NCBI RefSeq assembly: GCF_007859315.1
Contig: NZ_VOHA01000032.1
Location: 19,816 to 83,815 of the forward strand
DNA from: Reyranella sp. CPCC 100927
Lineage (GTDB): Bacteria > Pseudomonadota > Alphaproteobacteria > Reyranellales > Reyranellaceae
Direction of reading: 5' to 3'
Length of the DNA: 64,000 nucleotides
Position numbers and translations under genes: made by a program
Shown: positions 25,578-34,177 of the stretch, piece by piece
Position numbering within the stretch: position 1 is the first letter of the stretch
Layout: each line of letters opens with the position of its first letter
The notes under the pieces: model-generated
Database searches by the model: none
Told to the model about the DNA's origin: nothing
Seen by the model: the letters and a program-made list of their open reading frames with translations, nothing else

Positions 25578-27011
25578 TCAGCTCTGAGTCACAGCCCGTC
25601 CCGCCCCTGTCGGGGCGGCGAGGTCTCGGCGGGTGAGCCAGACCGCCAGGGCCACGGTCGGCAGGCCGATGACGGTCGTGTACAGGAAGAACAGCACGTA
25701 GCCCTGCTGCGCCGGCGCCTGGGCCAGCACGGTCAGCAGATCGCCCAGCACCGGCAGCGCTGGGCCATGCGCCTGGGCCCAGTCGACGATGGCACCCGAC
25801 CAACCGCCGAGGAACTTGCCGGGCAGCAGCATCAGGGAGCTGAAGAGTGCGTATTGCGTCGCGGTGTAGGCCGTGTTGGTCAGGCTCGACAGGTAGGCGA
25901 TGAACACCGAGCCCGAGATGCCGGTAACGAAATTGTCGGCCGAGATGGTGGCGGCCAGCAGCCAGACGTCGGGCTGGCCGTGTGCCGCCAGCGCCGCGAA
26001 CAGCAGGTTGGTCAGCGGCAGCAGCAGCGCCATCCAGATCAGCGGCGCGCGGATCCCGTAGCGCGTGACGATGGCGCCGCCAGCCAGTGCGCCGCCGATC
26101 GACATCCAGAAGCCGTAGACCTTGCTGACGTTGGCGATGTCGGTCTTGGAGAAACCCATATCGATATAGAACGGGTTGGCCATCACCCCCAAGGTGATAT
26201 CGCTGATGCGGAACAGGCCGATGAAGGCCAGGATCGCCACCCCCAGCCATCCCATGCGCTGGAAGAAATCGAGGAACGGTCCGACCACGGCAGTCGTGAA
26301 CCACGCCGCGAGGCGCGATGAGACCGACTCTGCCGGCCCGTCATGCAGTGTCGCCACAACGCCTGCCGCTGTCGGTGCCGGCTCGCGGATCAGCAGGGTG
26401 GCGAGCACGCCGACGCCGCCCAGCGCCGCCATCGCGAAGTAGGCCATCCGCCAGTTGTAGATTTCCGCGACGTAGAGTGCGCCGGCGCCGGCGGCGAGCA
26501 CGGCGATACGGTAGCCCAGCTGATAGGCGCCCGCCGTAGGCCCCTGCAGCTCTGGACCTGTCGCCTCGATGCGCCAGGCGTCGACGGCGATATCCTGGGT
26601 CGCCGAGGCGAAGGCGACCAGCACGGCGGCGATCACCAGCGGCTGCAGGTCGCTGCGTGGATCGAAGCCCGCCATCAGCAGCAGGCCGAGCACGATCACC
26701 GACTGCGCCACCAGCATCCAGCTGCGCCGCCGCCCCAGCCACCGAGTCAACAGCGGCACCGGAAGGCGGTCCACCAGCGGCGCCCAGGCGAACTTCCAGG
26801 CGTAGGTCATCGCCACCCAGCTGATGAAGCCGATCGTGGTGCGATCGATGCCGGTCTCGCGCAGCCGCGCCGACAGCGTGCTGAACACCAGCAGCAGCGG
26901 CAGCCCGCAGGAGAACCCCAGGAACAATGCCGAGCGCACGCTGCCATGGCGGTACGCGAGGATGGCCTCGGTCCAGCCGGGTCTGGTCTCGGATGCAGTG
27001 GAGTGAGGCAC
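25578..27011 (-). CDS. AmpG-like MFS permease
   Basis: 477 residues with about 12 to 14 transmembrane segments. SALFLGFSCGLPLLLVFSTL, SWVAMTYAWKFAWAPLVDRL and FASATQDIAVDAWRIEA are typical of AmpG, which imports GlcNAc-anhydromuropeptides for cell-wall recycling and beta-lactamase induction. The start is GTG 27011, without a strong ribosome site. It lies between a Pat-like gene and the adenosine kinase gene, all on the minus strand but separated by non-coding DNA. No ampC or ampR is present in the window, so recycling is the likelier role. Confidence 0.85.
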   Translation of the reverse strand: MPHSTASETRPGWTEAILAYRHGSVRSALFLGFSCGLPLLLVFSTLSARLRETGIDRTTIGFISWVAMTYAWKFAWAPLVDRLPVPLLTRWLGRRRSWMLVAQSVIVLGLLLMAGFDPRSDLQPLVIAAVLVAFASATQDIAVDAWRIEATGPELQGPTAGAYQLGYRIAVLAAGAGALYVAEIYNWRMAYFAMAALGGVGVLATLLIREPAPTAAGVVATLHDGPAESVSSRLAAWFTTAVVGPFLDFFQRMGWLGVAILAFIGLFRISDITLGVMANPFYIDMGFSKTDIANVSKVYGFWMSIGGALAGGAIVTRYGIRAPLIWMALLLPLTNLLFAALAAHGQPDVWLLAATISADNFVTGISGSVFIAYLSSLTNTAYTATQYALFSSLMLLPGKFLGGWSGAIVDWAQAHGPALPVLGDLLTVLAQAPAQQGYVLFFLYTTVIGLPTVALAVWLTRRDLAAPTGAGRAVTQS

Positions 27012-27038
27012 TGCGGGTCCTTATGTCTTCCTTCGGAC

Positions 27039-27128
27039 CGCGCGCGTCCACGCGCGCATCGGCGTGGCAGCGTGGACAGAACTCGCTCTACGCTTCGCTA
27101 CGAGCGAATGCGCGCGTGGACGCGCGCG
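27039..27128. repeat. Inverted repeat with 21-base perfect arms
   Basis: Arms 27039-27059 and 27108-27128 (core CGCGCGTCCACGCGCG) are perfect reverse complements separated by 48 bases that themselves contain a TCGCTC/GAGCGA dyad. It sits between the adenosine kinase gene (upstream) and AmpG (downstream), both minus strand, and could be a terminator or a mobile palindromic repeat. This sequence differs from the other repeats in the window. Confidence 0.75.
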
Positions 27129-27145
27129 ATCCAAAGCAACATGTT

Positions 27146-28120
27146 TCAAATCAACGTCTTCAGCGGCTTCTCGGGACGTGCGCCGACGTGGCTGATGATC
27201 TCGGCGGCGGCAATACCGCCGATGCGGGCGCACTCGGCCAGCGGCAGGCCGCGCGTGAAGCCGTAGAGAAAACCGGCGGCATAGAGATCGCCGGCACCGG
27301 TGGTGTCGACGACCTTTTTCACGGGTGCGGCATCGACGACATGCACTTCCTCGCCGCGCACCACCACCGAGCCCTTGGCGCTGCGCGTCAGCGCCAGGAC
27401 CTGGCCGTCACGCCGGGCCGCCTGCAGCGCATCGTCGAAGCTCTTGGCCTGATAGAGCGACAGCAGTTCGCCTTCGTTGGCGAACAGGATGTCAACCTTG
27501 TTGCGCACCAGATCGAGGAACTCATCGCGCCAGCGATCGACACAGAAGGAGTCGCTCAAGGTCAGTGACACCTGCCGGCCGGCAGCGTGCGCCGCGTCCA
27601 TCGCCTTGACCACGGCGGCCTTGGCGTCGGGCGCATCCCACAGATAGCCCTCGACGTAGGTGACCGCGGCCGATGCGACAAGCGCGGGATCGACATCGGC
27701 CGGGCTCAACGTCACGCAGGCGCCGAGATAGGTATTCATCGTGCGCTGCGCATCGGGCGTCACGAAGATCAGGCTGCGCGCCGTCGGCGGTCCCGACGTC
27801 GCGGCCGGCGTGTCGAACGCCACGCCGGCCGCCCGGATGTCGTGGCGGAACGTCCACCCCAGGCCGTCGTCGCGCACCTTGCCGATATAGGCGGCCTTGC
27901 CGCCCAGCGAGGCGATGCCGGCCATGGTGTTGCCGCAGGAGCCGCCCGAGCATTCCACGGCCCCGCGCATCGCCTGGTACAACGCCTCGGCGCGCTCGGC
28001 ATCGATCAGCGACATGGCGCCCTTGGCCAGCTTGTTCAGGCGCAGGAATTCGTCATCCGTGCTCGCCAGCACATCGACGATGGCGTTGCCCATGCCGAGC
28101 ACGTCGTAAGATACGGTCAT
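27146..28120 (-). CDS. PfkB-family sugar/nucleoside kinase, adenosine kinase
   Basis: 324 residues of the ribokinase fold. VLGMGNAIVDVLASTDDEFL, GGSCGNTMAGIASLGGKAAYIGKV and the C-terminal VDTTGAGDLYAAGFLYGF (anion hole and catalytic Asp in GAGD) are all present. The first motif and the length are those of bacterial adenosine kinases, which phosphorylate adenosine to AMP; other PfkB sugar kinases are less likely. Start ATG 28120 lacks a recognisable ribosome site, the upstream bases being GGCTCCCCCTC on the coding strand. It is a single gene between repeat DNA and the L,D-transpeptidase operon. Confidence 0.88.
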   Translation of the reverse strand: MTVSYDVLGMGNAIVDVLASTDDEFLRLNKLAKGAMSLIDAERAEALYQAMRGAVECSGGSCGNTMAGIASLGGKAAYIGKVRDDGLGWTFRHDIRAAGVAFDTPAATSGPPTARSLIFVTPDAQRTMNTYLGACVTLSPADVDPALVASAAVTYVEGYLWDAPDAKAAVVKAMDAAHAAGRQVSLTLSDSFCVDRWRDEFLDLVRNKVDILFANEGELLSLYQAKSFDDALQAARRDGQVLALTRSAKGSVVVRGEEVHVVDAAPVKKVVDTTGAGDLYAAGFLYGFTRGLPLAECARIGGIAAAEIISHVGARPEKPLKTLI

Positions 28121-28237
28121 GAGGGGGAGCCCGATCCTTCTCGTTGTTGCGCCCGCAGTATATCGGCGCCCATCGGCACAGGGCTATCGCATATGGGCGC
28201 AGCCATGAAATTGCCTTGCCTTCGCAGGGTGAAAGAC

Positions 28238-28762
28238 TCAACCCGTCACGCACAGTGCATCGCCAGGACCGCACTCTCGCAAGAGAGACAGCAGATCCTC
28301 GCGGGCCAGGGCCACGCAGCCTTCAGTCGGTGCAAAATCGGTGTGCGCCACGTGCAGAAAAATGGCGCTGCCGTCGCCGGCCACGGGAGGATCGTCGTTG
28401 TAGCCCAGTTCGACGATGACATCGTAGAGCGCGTCATCGCGCCACAGGCGTTCGTGCCGGGCCGCATGCGGCAGGACGACGGCGCGATTGTAGTCCGGTG
28501 ACGCCGGATCATCGCACCAGCCGTCGCTCGGCGCGATCGCGCGCAGCGCCAGCGCGGTCTGCGGCGGACCGGGCAGGCGATCGGCGCGATACCAGACACG
28601 CCGCAGCCGCCACGTGCCGGCGGGCGTCACGCCATCACCCTCGCGCTTGGCGGTATGCACGCCGCCGCGGCCCAACGCACAAGGGCGATCGCCGAGGTTG
28701 GGAATTTGGAACCGGCCGCGCGACGGAAGGGCCGGATCAGCGATGACCCGGAAATCCGTCAC
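28238..28762 (-). CDS. L,D-transpeptidase-family (YkuD) protein
   Basis: 174 residues. The YkuD catalytic block is visible as FLHVAHTDFAPTEGCVAL with His and the nucleophilic Cys of GCVAL, preceded by the GVTPAGTWRLRRVWYRAD strand. No signal peptide is evident, unlike periplasmic L,D-transpeptidases; this matches a family of short YkuD proteins (YnhG/ErfK-like COG3786) that are commonly cytosolic or unclassified. The start is GTG 28762, overlapping the M48 protease stop as GTGA, so it is the last gene of a coupled envelope operon (nuclease, protease, transpeptidase). Confidence 0.88.
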   Translation of the reverse strand: MTDFRVIADPALPSRGRFQIPNLGDRPCALGRGGVHTAKREGDGVTPAGTWRLRRVWYRADRLPGPPQTALALRAIAPSDGWCDDPASPDYNRAVVLPHAARHERLWRDDALYDVIVELGYNDDPPVAGDGSAIFLHVAHTDFAPTEGCVALAREDLLSLLRECGPGDALCVTG

Positions 28763-30255
28763 TCGCTCACCACGACCCGGACGCGCTGGCCCGGCACCAG
28801 CTTGTCGCCCGCTTGCAGACCATTGAGCACCAGGAACCGTTCCAGGCGATGGCTGTCATCGGCCGGGCTGCGGCCGGCCAGCCGCTCCGGCGTGTCGCCC
28901 GCCTTGACGGTGACGATGGCCAACCGCCGAGGCCGTGCCCGCGCTGCCTCGGCGGGGCTGATACGGCGGAATGTTTGGGTCGCGTTGAACATTTCCTGGG
29001 CCCGCGACGCCGATCCCAGTGCGCGCGATACCAGCAGGAACGTGCAGATGCCGGGCGGAAAGCTGATCGCCACGACCCGCCCGTCGACGTCGCTGCTGTC
29101 GACCGAGCGTTGCGTGACGCCGGTCGCCGCCTCGAAGCCATTGATGATCAGGGGACGCGGATCGGTCAGCGGTATCGAGGGAAACAGCCGACGCATCGCA
29201 TCGATCATGTTGCCTTCCGGCCGCCGTCGGGTGCAGGCGAACATCATGAAGGCATTGTCCGGGCCACGGGCCTGCACCGACTGCGGGTTGTTGAGCAGCG
29301 TATAGCCCGGGGGTGCCTCGAAGGCGAAGCCGAGCTGCGGATGCAGGAACCGCCGGCCGCGCGCAAAACCCTCCTGCGGCGTGTCGCCGTACAGCATGCC
29401 GTCGAGGGCATCGAGATAGGCCTCGGGCTCGCGCCGGCCGCCGGCATTGCCGGCGACCTCGGCGCGCGCCGCCTCGACACGATCGATCGTGCGGGGATGC
29501 GTGGCGAATCGGGTCTGGCGCTCGAAGACATCCGGCGGCAGGCCCAGCACGCGCGCCAGCAGCGTGTTGTACTCCTGCAATCGCTCCAACGCGCGAACGG
29601 CGGCGTTCGAATCGTAGCCGGCCTTGGTCATCAACTGGATGGCGATGCGGTCGGCGTCGAACTCCTGGTCGCGCGAGTAGGCGCGCATCTGCGCCAGTTC
29701 CGTCTCGGCGAAGGCCAGGGCCAGTTGCGGATCGCGGGTGCTGCGCGCCACCTCGATGGCCGTCTGGTAGATGCGGGCCTCCTGGGCGCGGCGCTGCGCG
29801 GCATGCCGCGCCAGGATGTGCGCCATCTCATGGCCCATCACCGACGCCAGTTCGGCCTCGTCCTGCAGCACCGCCAGCAGGCCGCGCGTCACGAATACAT
29901 CGCCCCGCTCGGTCGCGAAGGCATTGACGGTCGGCGCGTTCAACACCGTGAACCGCCAGTTGCCGGCGCCCAATGCGTTGGCGGCCACCAATTGCTGACC
30001 GACGCGCGTGACGTAGGCAGCGGCCGGACCCTCCGTGTAGGCGCCGCCATAGCGGCGCAACGCCGCCGCCTGCTGGTTGTCGGCGGCGGTGGCCCGAGTC
30101 TCGCGGGAAGCCGTCGGCGCAGGTGCCGCCGTCGTTGCCGGTGGCGGGCCGTCGGCTTGCGGCGCGCACGCGCTCGCCAGCGCCAGCCCGAGCAGCGCCA
30201 GCAGCGTGGAGATCACCCGGAACATCGGGCGCTGCTCCCGGTTGGGCACACTCAT
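28759..30255 (-). CDS. M48-family metalloprotease lipoprotein with C-terminal LysM-like domain
   Basis: 498 residues. The N-terminus MSVPNREQRPMFRVISTLLA is followed by a lipobox at LALASAC, predicting a lipoprotein. The M48 catalytic motif is HEMAH in VMGHEMAHILARH, with the third ligand Glu in the following helix. The C-terminal ~50 residues (VTVKAGDTPERLAGRSPADD...) look like a LysM-like region seen in BepA-type proteases involved in outer-membrane quality control. ATG 30255 overlaps the preceding stop as ATGA, and its own stop overlaps the L,D-transpeptidase start. Probably acts in the periplasm. Confidence 0.92.
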   Translation of the reverse strand: MSVPNREQRPMFRVISTLLALLGLALASACAPQADGPPPATTAAPAPTASRETRATAADNQQAAALRRYGGAYTEGPAAAYVTRVGQQLVAANALGAGNWRFTVLNAPTVNAFATERGDVFVTRGLLAVLQDEAELASVMGHEMAHILARHAAQRRAQEARIYQTAIEVARSTRDPQLALAFAETELAQMRAYSRDQEFDADRIAIQLMTKAGYDSNAAVRALERLQEYNTLLARVLGLPPDVFERQTRFATHPRTIDRVEAARAEVAGNAGGRREPEAYLDALDGMLYGDTPQEGFARGRRFLHPQLGFAFEAPPGYTLLNNPQSVQARGPDNAFMMFACTRRRPEGNMIDAMRRLFPSIPLTDPRPLIINGFEAATGVTQRSVDSSDVDGRVVAISFPPGICTFLLVSRALGSASRAQEMFNATQTFRRISPAEAARARPRRLAIVTVKAGDTPERLAGRSPADDSHRLERFLVLNGLQAGDKLVPGQRVRVVVSE

Positions 30256-31103
30256 GGCTCGACGACCTCCAATTGCTCCGGCACCACCAGGTCGATGACA
30301 GGCATACCGCCGCGCTGGCGCAACCATCCGCGCACCCGCACCTGCCGTCCGACGAGAACGGCAGGCTCGTGGCCCGCCGTCGCCATGAGTTTGCGGACCT
30401 TCGCCGCGATCGTCACGCCGAAATCGCGGCGCTGATCCTGGCCGAAGACCAGGGTCGTGCTGCCGCGGGTGGTGGCGACCGCGATCGGTCGATCCTCGAC
30501 CACGACGTAGGTGTCATACAACGAGCCGACGTCCGACGACCGCAGCGGGCGATACCGGCTGTCGGCCCACAAACCACGCACTGCGGCCCGTGCCGCAGCC
30601 TCGGCAGCATAAAGGGACGGCGCCAAGGTCCGTGTCACAACTGTGGGATAAACGCGGGCATGGCCTGCGGCGAGGAGTCGCTCGGCAACCGACCGGCAGT
30701 CCGCGTCGCGCACCGCGACGAGGCGACGGCCATAGCGATCCACGGTGTCGCCGACGGGCGTCAGCCACAACGGCTGGCGCGCGACGATCGCCTCCAGCGC
30801 CGCCGACGCAGCATCGGCTGGCGAACCGCGTGGCCCGGGATCGCCGCGATGAGCATCATCGCGCAGGCGGGCGGGTGTGCGCGCGCCATCGCCGCGCTTG
30901 GGGGCCAACACACCGGCCAGGCGCCATTCCTGACCATCGGCGGTTACGAACGTGTCGCCGTCGATGGCGCGGGCACCGGTGCCGGCGGCGGCACCGGCTT
31001 CGTCGCAGCTTTCCGCGGCCGCCGGCCCGGTCGGCAGACCCAGCGCGGCGAACATAAAGAGAGCGACCAGAGTTGGGCATTTGACCCACCGGATCGTTTG
31101 CAT
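30252..31103 (-). CDS. Thermonuclease-like (SNase-fold) secreted protein
   Basis: About 283 residues with a clear signal peptide (MQTIRWVKCPTLVALFMFAA... ending near AAAES). The staphylococcal-nuclease-fold domain shows RAIDGDTFVTADGQEWRLAGV and DRYGRRLVAVRDADCRSVAERLL, the usual fold signatures. An additional 80-residue C-terminal part has a strand-rich KVRVRGWLRQRG end, similar to OB-like tails in other members. An upstream in-frame ATG at 31121 is possible. It opens the operon with the M48 protease and L,D-transpeptidase (ATGA coupling), so it may be cell-envelope associated; nuclease activity is unproven. Confidence 0.85.
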   Translation of the reverse strand: MQTIRWVKCPTLVALFMFAALGLPTGPAAAESCDEAGAAAGTGARAIDGDTFVTADGQEWRLAGVLAPKRGDGARTPARLRDDAHRGDPGPRGSPADAASAALEAIVARQPLWLTPVGDTVDRYGRRLVAVRDADCRSVAERLLAAGHARVYPTVVTRTLAPSLYAAEAAARAAVRGLWADSRYRPLRSSDVGSLYDTYVVVEDRPIAVATTRGSTTLVFGQDQRRDFGVTIAAKVRKLMATAGHEPAVLVGRQVRVRGWLRQRGGMPVIDLVVPEQLEVVEP

Positions 31104-31178
31104 AAAATCAGCATCCACCATGACCGCGACGGATGCCAGGCTGGGCGCCCGCGCAATTTGCCGGAGAGCACGGGGCGC

Positions 31179-32189
31179 ATGCCGAGGTCGGAGAACCCGC
31201 TACGGTCGGAACTGTTCGCGGACATCGTTCCTTACGCCAGCGGCATGCTGGCCGTCGATCGCCGGCATACGCTCTACTGGGAGCAAAGCGGCAATCCCGA
31301 CGGCGTGCCGGTGGTGTTCCTGCATGGCGGGCCTGGCGCCGGTTCGGCGCCGGTCCACCGGCGCTTCTTCGATCCATCGTTCTACCGCATCATCATTTTC
31401 GATCAGCGCGGCGCCGGCCGCTCGCTGCCGCTGGGTGACATCACCGACAACACCACGGCCGCCCTGGTCGATGATCTCGAGCGATTGCGCCAGCACCTGG
31501 GCGTCCAGCGGTGGCTGGTATTCGGGGGGTCCTGGGGATCGACACTCGCCTTGGCGTATGGCCAACGCCACCCCGATCGCTGCCTGGGCTTCATCCTGCG
31601 CGGCATCTTCCTGGGGCGCGACAGCGAGGTGCAGTGGTTCCTGCACGGCATGAAGGTCGTTTTTCCCGAGGCGTGGCGCGATTTCGTCGGCCACCTGCCG
31701 CCGGCTGAGCGCAGCGACATCCTGGCCAACTACTACCGCCGGCTCACCGACCCCGATCCGACGCGGCACCAGCCGGCCGCCCGCGCCTGGAGCCGCTACG
31801 AGGCGGCGTGCTCCACGCTGTATCCGGGCGCCAAGGGACCGCTCGATGCCGAGGGCGGCGGCTTCGCGCTGGCGCTGTCGCGCATCGAAGCGCACTACTT
31901 CGTCAACCGCATCTTCCTGCCCGAGGGTTGGCCCTGGAAGGATCTCGACCGCATCCGCCACCTGCCCTGCACCATCGTGCAGGGCCGCTACGACGTGGTC
32001 TGTCCGCCGGTGACGGCCGACGAGCTGCGGCAGGCTTGGCCCGAGGCCAACTGCGTGATCGTGCCAGACGCCGGCCACTCCGCACTGGAGCCCGGCATCC
32101 GTGCCGCCCTGGTGAACGCGACGGAGTCGTTCCGCCTGTCGCACTACAGCGTCGATCTCTTCGCCCCGCGCTTCCCCTGGCAGGAGTGA
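31179..32189 (+). CDS. pip: Proline iminopeptidase
   Basis: 336 residues of the alpha/beta-hydrolase S33 family. The oxyanion loop HGGPGAGSAP, nucleophile GGSWGSTLALAYGQRHP, acid in GRYDVVCPPV and histidine in DAGHSALEPG form a full catalytic set, and the RFFDPSFYRIIIFDQRGAGRS strand is diagnostic for bacterial Pip enzymes, which remove N-terminal proline. ATG 31179 was chosen because MPRSENPLRSELF aligns with Pip N-termini. Divergent from the secreted nuclease gene over about 75 bases; monocistronic. Cytosolic. Confidence 0.95.
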   Translation: MPRSENPLRSELFADIVPYASGMLAVDRRHTLYWEQSGNPDGVPVVFLHGGPGAGSAPVHRRFFDPSFYRIIIFDQRGAGRSLPLGDITDNTTAALVDDLERLRQHLGVQRWLVFGGSWGSTLALAYGQRHPDRCLGFILRGIFLGRDSEVQWFLHGMKVVFPEAWRDFVGHLPPAERSDILANYYRRLTDPDPTRHQPAARAWSRYEAACSTLYPGAKGPLDAEGGGFALALSRIEAHYFVNRIFLPEGWPWKDLDRIRHLPCTIVQGRYDVVCPPVTADELRQAWPEANCVIVPDAGHSALEPGIRAALVNATESFRLSHYSVDLFAPRFPWQE

Positions 32190-32308
32190 AACCCCGCACG
32201 CGGGTGTTGCGCCGGGATGAGACCGTCTTACGCCTGAGACAGAGGTTCGACCCCTAGAGCCGTTCATCGTGTGATGCTATCGCCATATGTGATTTTTTGA
32301 GCCCACGC

Positions 32309-32532
32309 CTGTCATCCCGAGCGTAGCGAGGGATCTTTTCGGCCGCGAACGGCGCGAAAAACTGCTGAAAGATTCCTCGCTACGCTCGGAATGACAGCGC
32401 GCGGCAATAAGATCACAGCCTCTGAGCGCAGCGAAGGACCTTGCGGTGGATCGCTCAAAGAGCGTCGGCGCTGGTGATCAACAGCGCCGACAGCGGCTAT
32501 ACCAGCACCGCAGGATCCTTCGCTGCGCTCAG
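32309..32532. repeat. GAGCGnAGCGA-family paired repeats, copies 2 and 3, in a long spacer
   Basis: The spacer 32190-32586 holds two elements in tandem. Copy 2 has 30-base arms at 32309-32338 and 32368-32397 (few mismatches). Copy 3 has 27-base arms at 32422-32448 and 32506-32532, near-perfect. They lie between convergent genes (proline iminopeptidase and a small secreted protein) and no gene was found in the stretch. Confidence 0.85.
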
Positions 32533-32586
32533 GATGACAGCGGCGGCTGACCAGGCCTCTCTGCTCCTATCAAAACGTGAAGCGCT

Positions 32587-33081
32587 CTAGCGATAGTGCC
32601 GGCGCAGGCAGCTCATCAGCGCACCCAGAGCGTCCGATGTACCCTTCAAGGTGATGGAGAAATTGTTGGCGCCCTGGGGCTCGAAGTACATCACGTTGCC
32701 TTCGCGGATCTCCCCCAGCAGTTCCTGCGAGTCGGCAAGCACCACCATCAACACATCTGCCCGCAGCGCCATGGCCCGTCCGTTGCGCCGTTCCTGACTG
32801 TCGATCCAGTACGTCGCCGTGCCCTCCGATTCGGGGCGCCAGTTCCATTTCGGATTCTTGATCAAGATGGACCACTGCAGTTTGCGGGTCAGCATGAAGT
32901 GGACTTCGGCGCCGCCGCCGTACTGGCTGGTCACCGTGCAATAGTCGAACGCACCGTCCTTCTTGTGCGCCTCCAGGCTCCAGATGCCAACGGCGTTGCG
33001 CTCCACCACGTCGGCGCGGGCCTCTACGTTGCCCAGCAGCAGGCCGGCCAGCATCACCATTGCTGTCCAATACCTCGACAT
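32587..33081 (-). CDS. Small secreted protein of unknown function
   Basis: 164 residues with a signal peptide (MSRYWTAMVMLAGLLLGNVEARA) and a mature part of about 140 residues. The mature part has beta-strand-like alternation (VHFMLTRKLQWSILI, VLMVVLADSQELL) and three cysteines, including a C-terminal one in ALGALMSCLRR. The layout resembles IalB-type or other small periplasmic proteins common in Alphaproteobacteria, but I do not recognise a named family. ATG 33081 is set by GGAG seven bases upstream; GTG at 33093 is a longer alternative. Monocistronic. Confidence 0.75.
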   Translation of the reverse strand: MSRYWTAMVMLAGLLLGNVEARADVVERNAVGIWSLEAHKKDGAFDYCTVTSQYGGGAEVHFMLTRKLQWSILIKNPKWNWRPESEGTATYWIDSQERRNGRAMALRADVLMVVLADSQELLGEIREGNVMYFEPQGANNFSITLKGTSDALGALMSCLRRHYR

Positions 33082-33269
33082 TTTCAACTCCACATCCCAA
33101 TAAATAAGCGACTACTCACTTTATAAGGCAAAATTGAGGCGCGCCGGCCATCCAAGATACGGAACGCTCATACGATTTCTAATGAATTTCGGATGTTGCG
33201 AGGCCATACCGGGCGCGAAACGAGCACCGTTGACCCAACCCGTTTGCAGGCGACGCGCCGTTCTGCCCC

Positions 33270-34085
33270 TCAGCCAACATCGGCGACAAAGGCTGCCAGC
33301 AGCGTGTTGAAGGCGACTGCGTCTTCCCATTGTGGCGCATGACCGGCGTCGGGCAGCACCTGCACGGATTGTCGCCATAGCGTCGGCATGCGCAGCGTCT
33401 CGAAGTAGGTGCCGTTGACGAGCTGTTCACGGGCCCCATGCAAAACGGCCAGCGGTCGATCCAGGTTGGCCACGACCTCGATTTCATCGCGATAACCGCC
33501 CGGCACGATACCGGCCGCCAATTCTGCCCGGGCGCGGCCGTCGGTACGCATCACATCGTCGACGAACGACGCGGGGATATCGGACCAGCCCGGCCGGAAG
33601 AACGACTCGACATACTGCTGGGCCTGGGAGCGCGTGATGTCGGCGGCGAACCCCAGTCCCATCGCCGGGTTGGGCAGGAAGGCCTTGTCCATCGCCGGCG
33701 GGAAACCCAGCGGTGGCGTGCCGAAGATCATGAATCCCCGCGCCTGCGGCAGCGCGGGGACCGCTTCCAGGATGATGTGGCCCCCCAGGCTCCAACCCAC
33801 GAAGATCGCATCCTGAAGGCCGCGGTCCGACGCAAACGCCACCAGAACATCGGCGTATGCCGGCAGGCCGTAGCCGGACGCATCGTGGGCATCGGCCGAG
33901 CGGCCATGGCCGGGCAGATCAATCGCGATCAACCGCAATGCCTGTCCCAACGGTGCCGACATCTGCCGTTCGAACGCGCGCATCGACGCGGAGTTGCCGT
34001 GGACCAGGACGACCGGTCGCCCGCGGCCACCCGACTCCCGGTAGGCGATGGCACCACGCGGGCCCTCGAACATCATGGGTTCCAT
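33270..34085 (-). CDS. Alpha/beta-hydrolase fold protein
   Basis: 271 residues. HGNSASMRAFERQM (oxyanion), the nucleophile elbow GWSLGG, LHGAREQLVNGTYFE (acid region) and DAGHAPQWE (His) give a complete Ser-Asp-His hydrolase set. The family includes esterases, C-C hydrolases and haloperoxidase-like enzymes, so the substrate is open. Start ATG 34085 is preceded by GGGAGG; longer frame to 34151 lacks similarity. It is 92 bases downstream of the aaRS-like gene on the same strand, possibly co-transcribed. Confidence 0.88.
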   Translation of the reverse strand: MEPMMFEGPRGAIAYRESGGRGRPVVLVHGNSASMRAFERQMSAPLGQALRLIAIDLPGHGRSADAHDASGYGLPAYADVLVAFASDRGLQDAIFVGWSLGGHIILEAVPALPQARGFMIFGTPPLGFPPAMDKAFLPNPAMGLGFAADITRSQAQQYVESFFRPGWSDIPASFVDDVMRTDGRARAELAAGIVPGGYRDEIEVVANLDRPLAVLHGAREQLVNGTYFETLRMPTLWRQSVQVLPDAGHAPQWEDAVAFNTLLAAFVADVG

Positions 34086-34177
34086 CACTCCCTCCCCTCC
34101 CGCAGCGCCGACACCACGGCCGCGCCATCCCCAGGCACGGCCACGGTACACCGTCGATCAATCCGTCCGGAAGGATA

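Noticed and set aside
32225..32270. A GGTTCGACCC string resembling a tRNA T-loop.
   Set aside because: The flanking bases do not pair into T, anticodon or acceptor stems.
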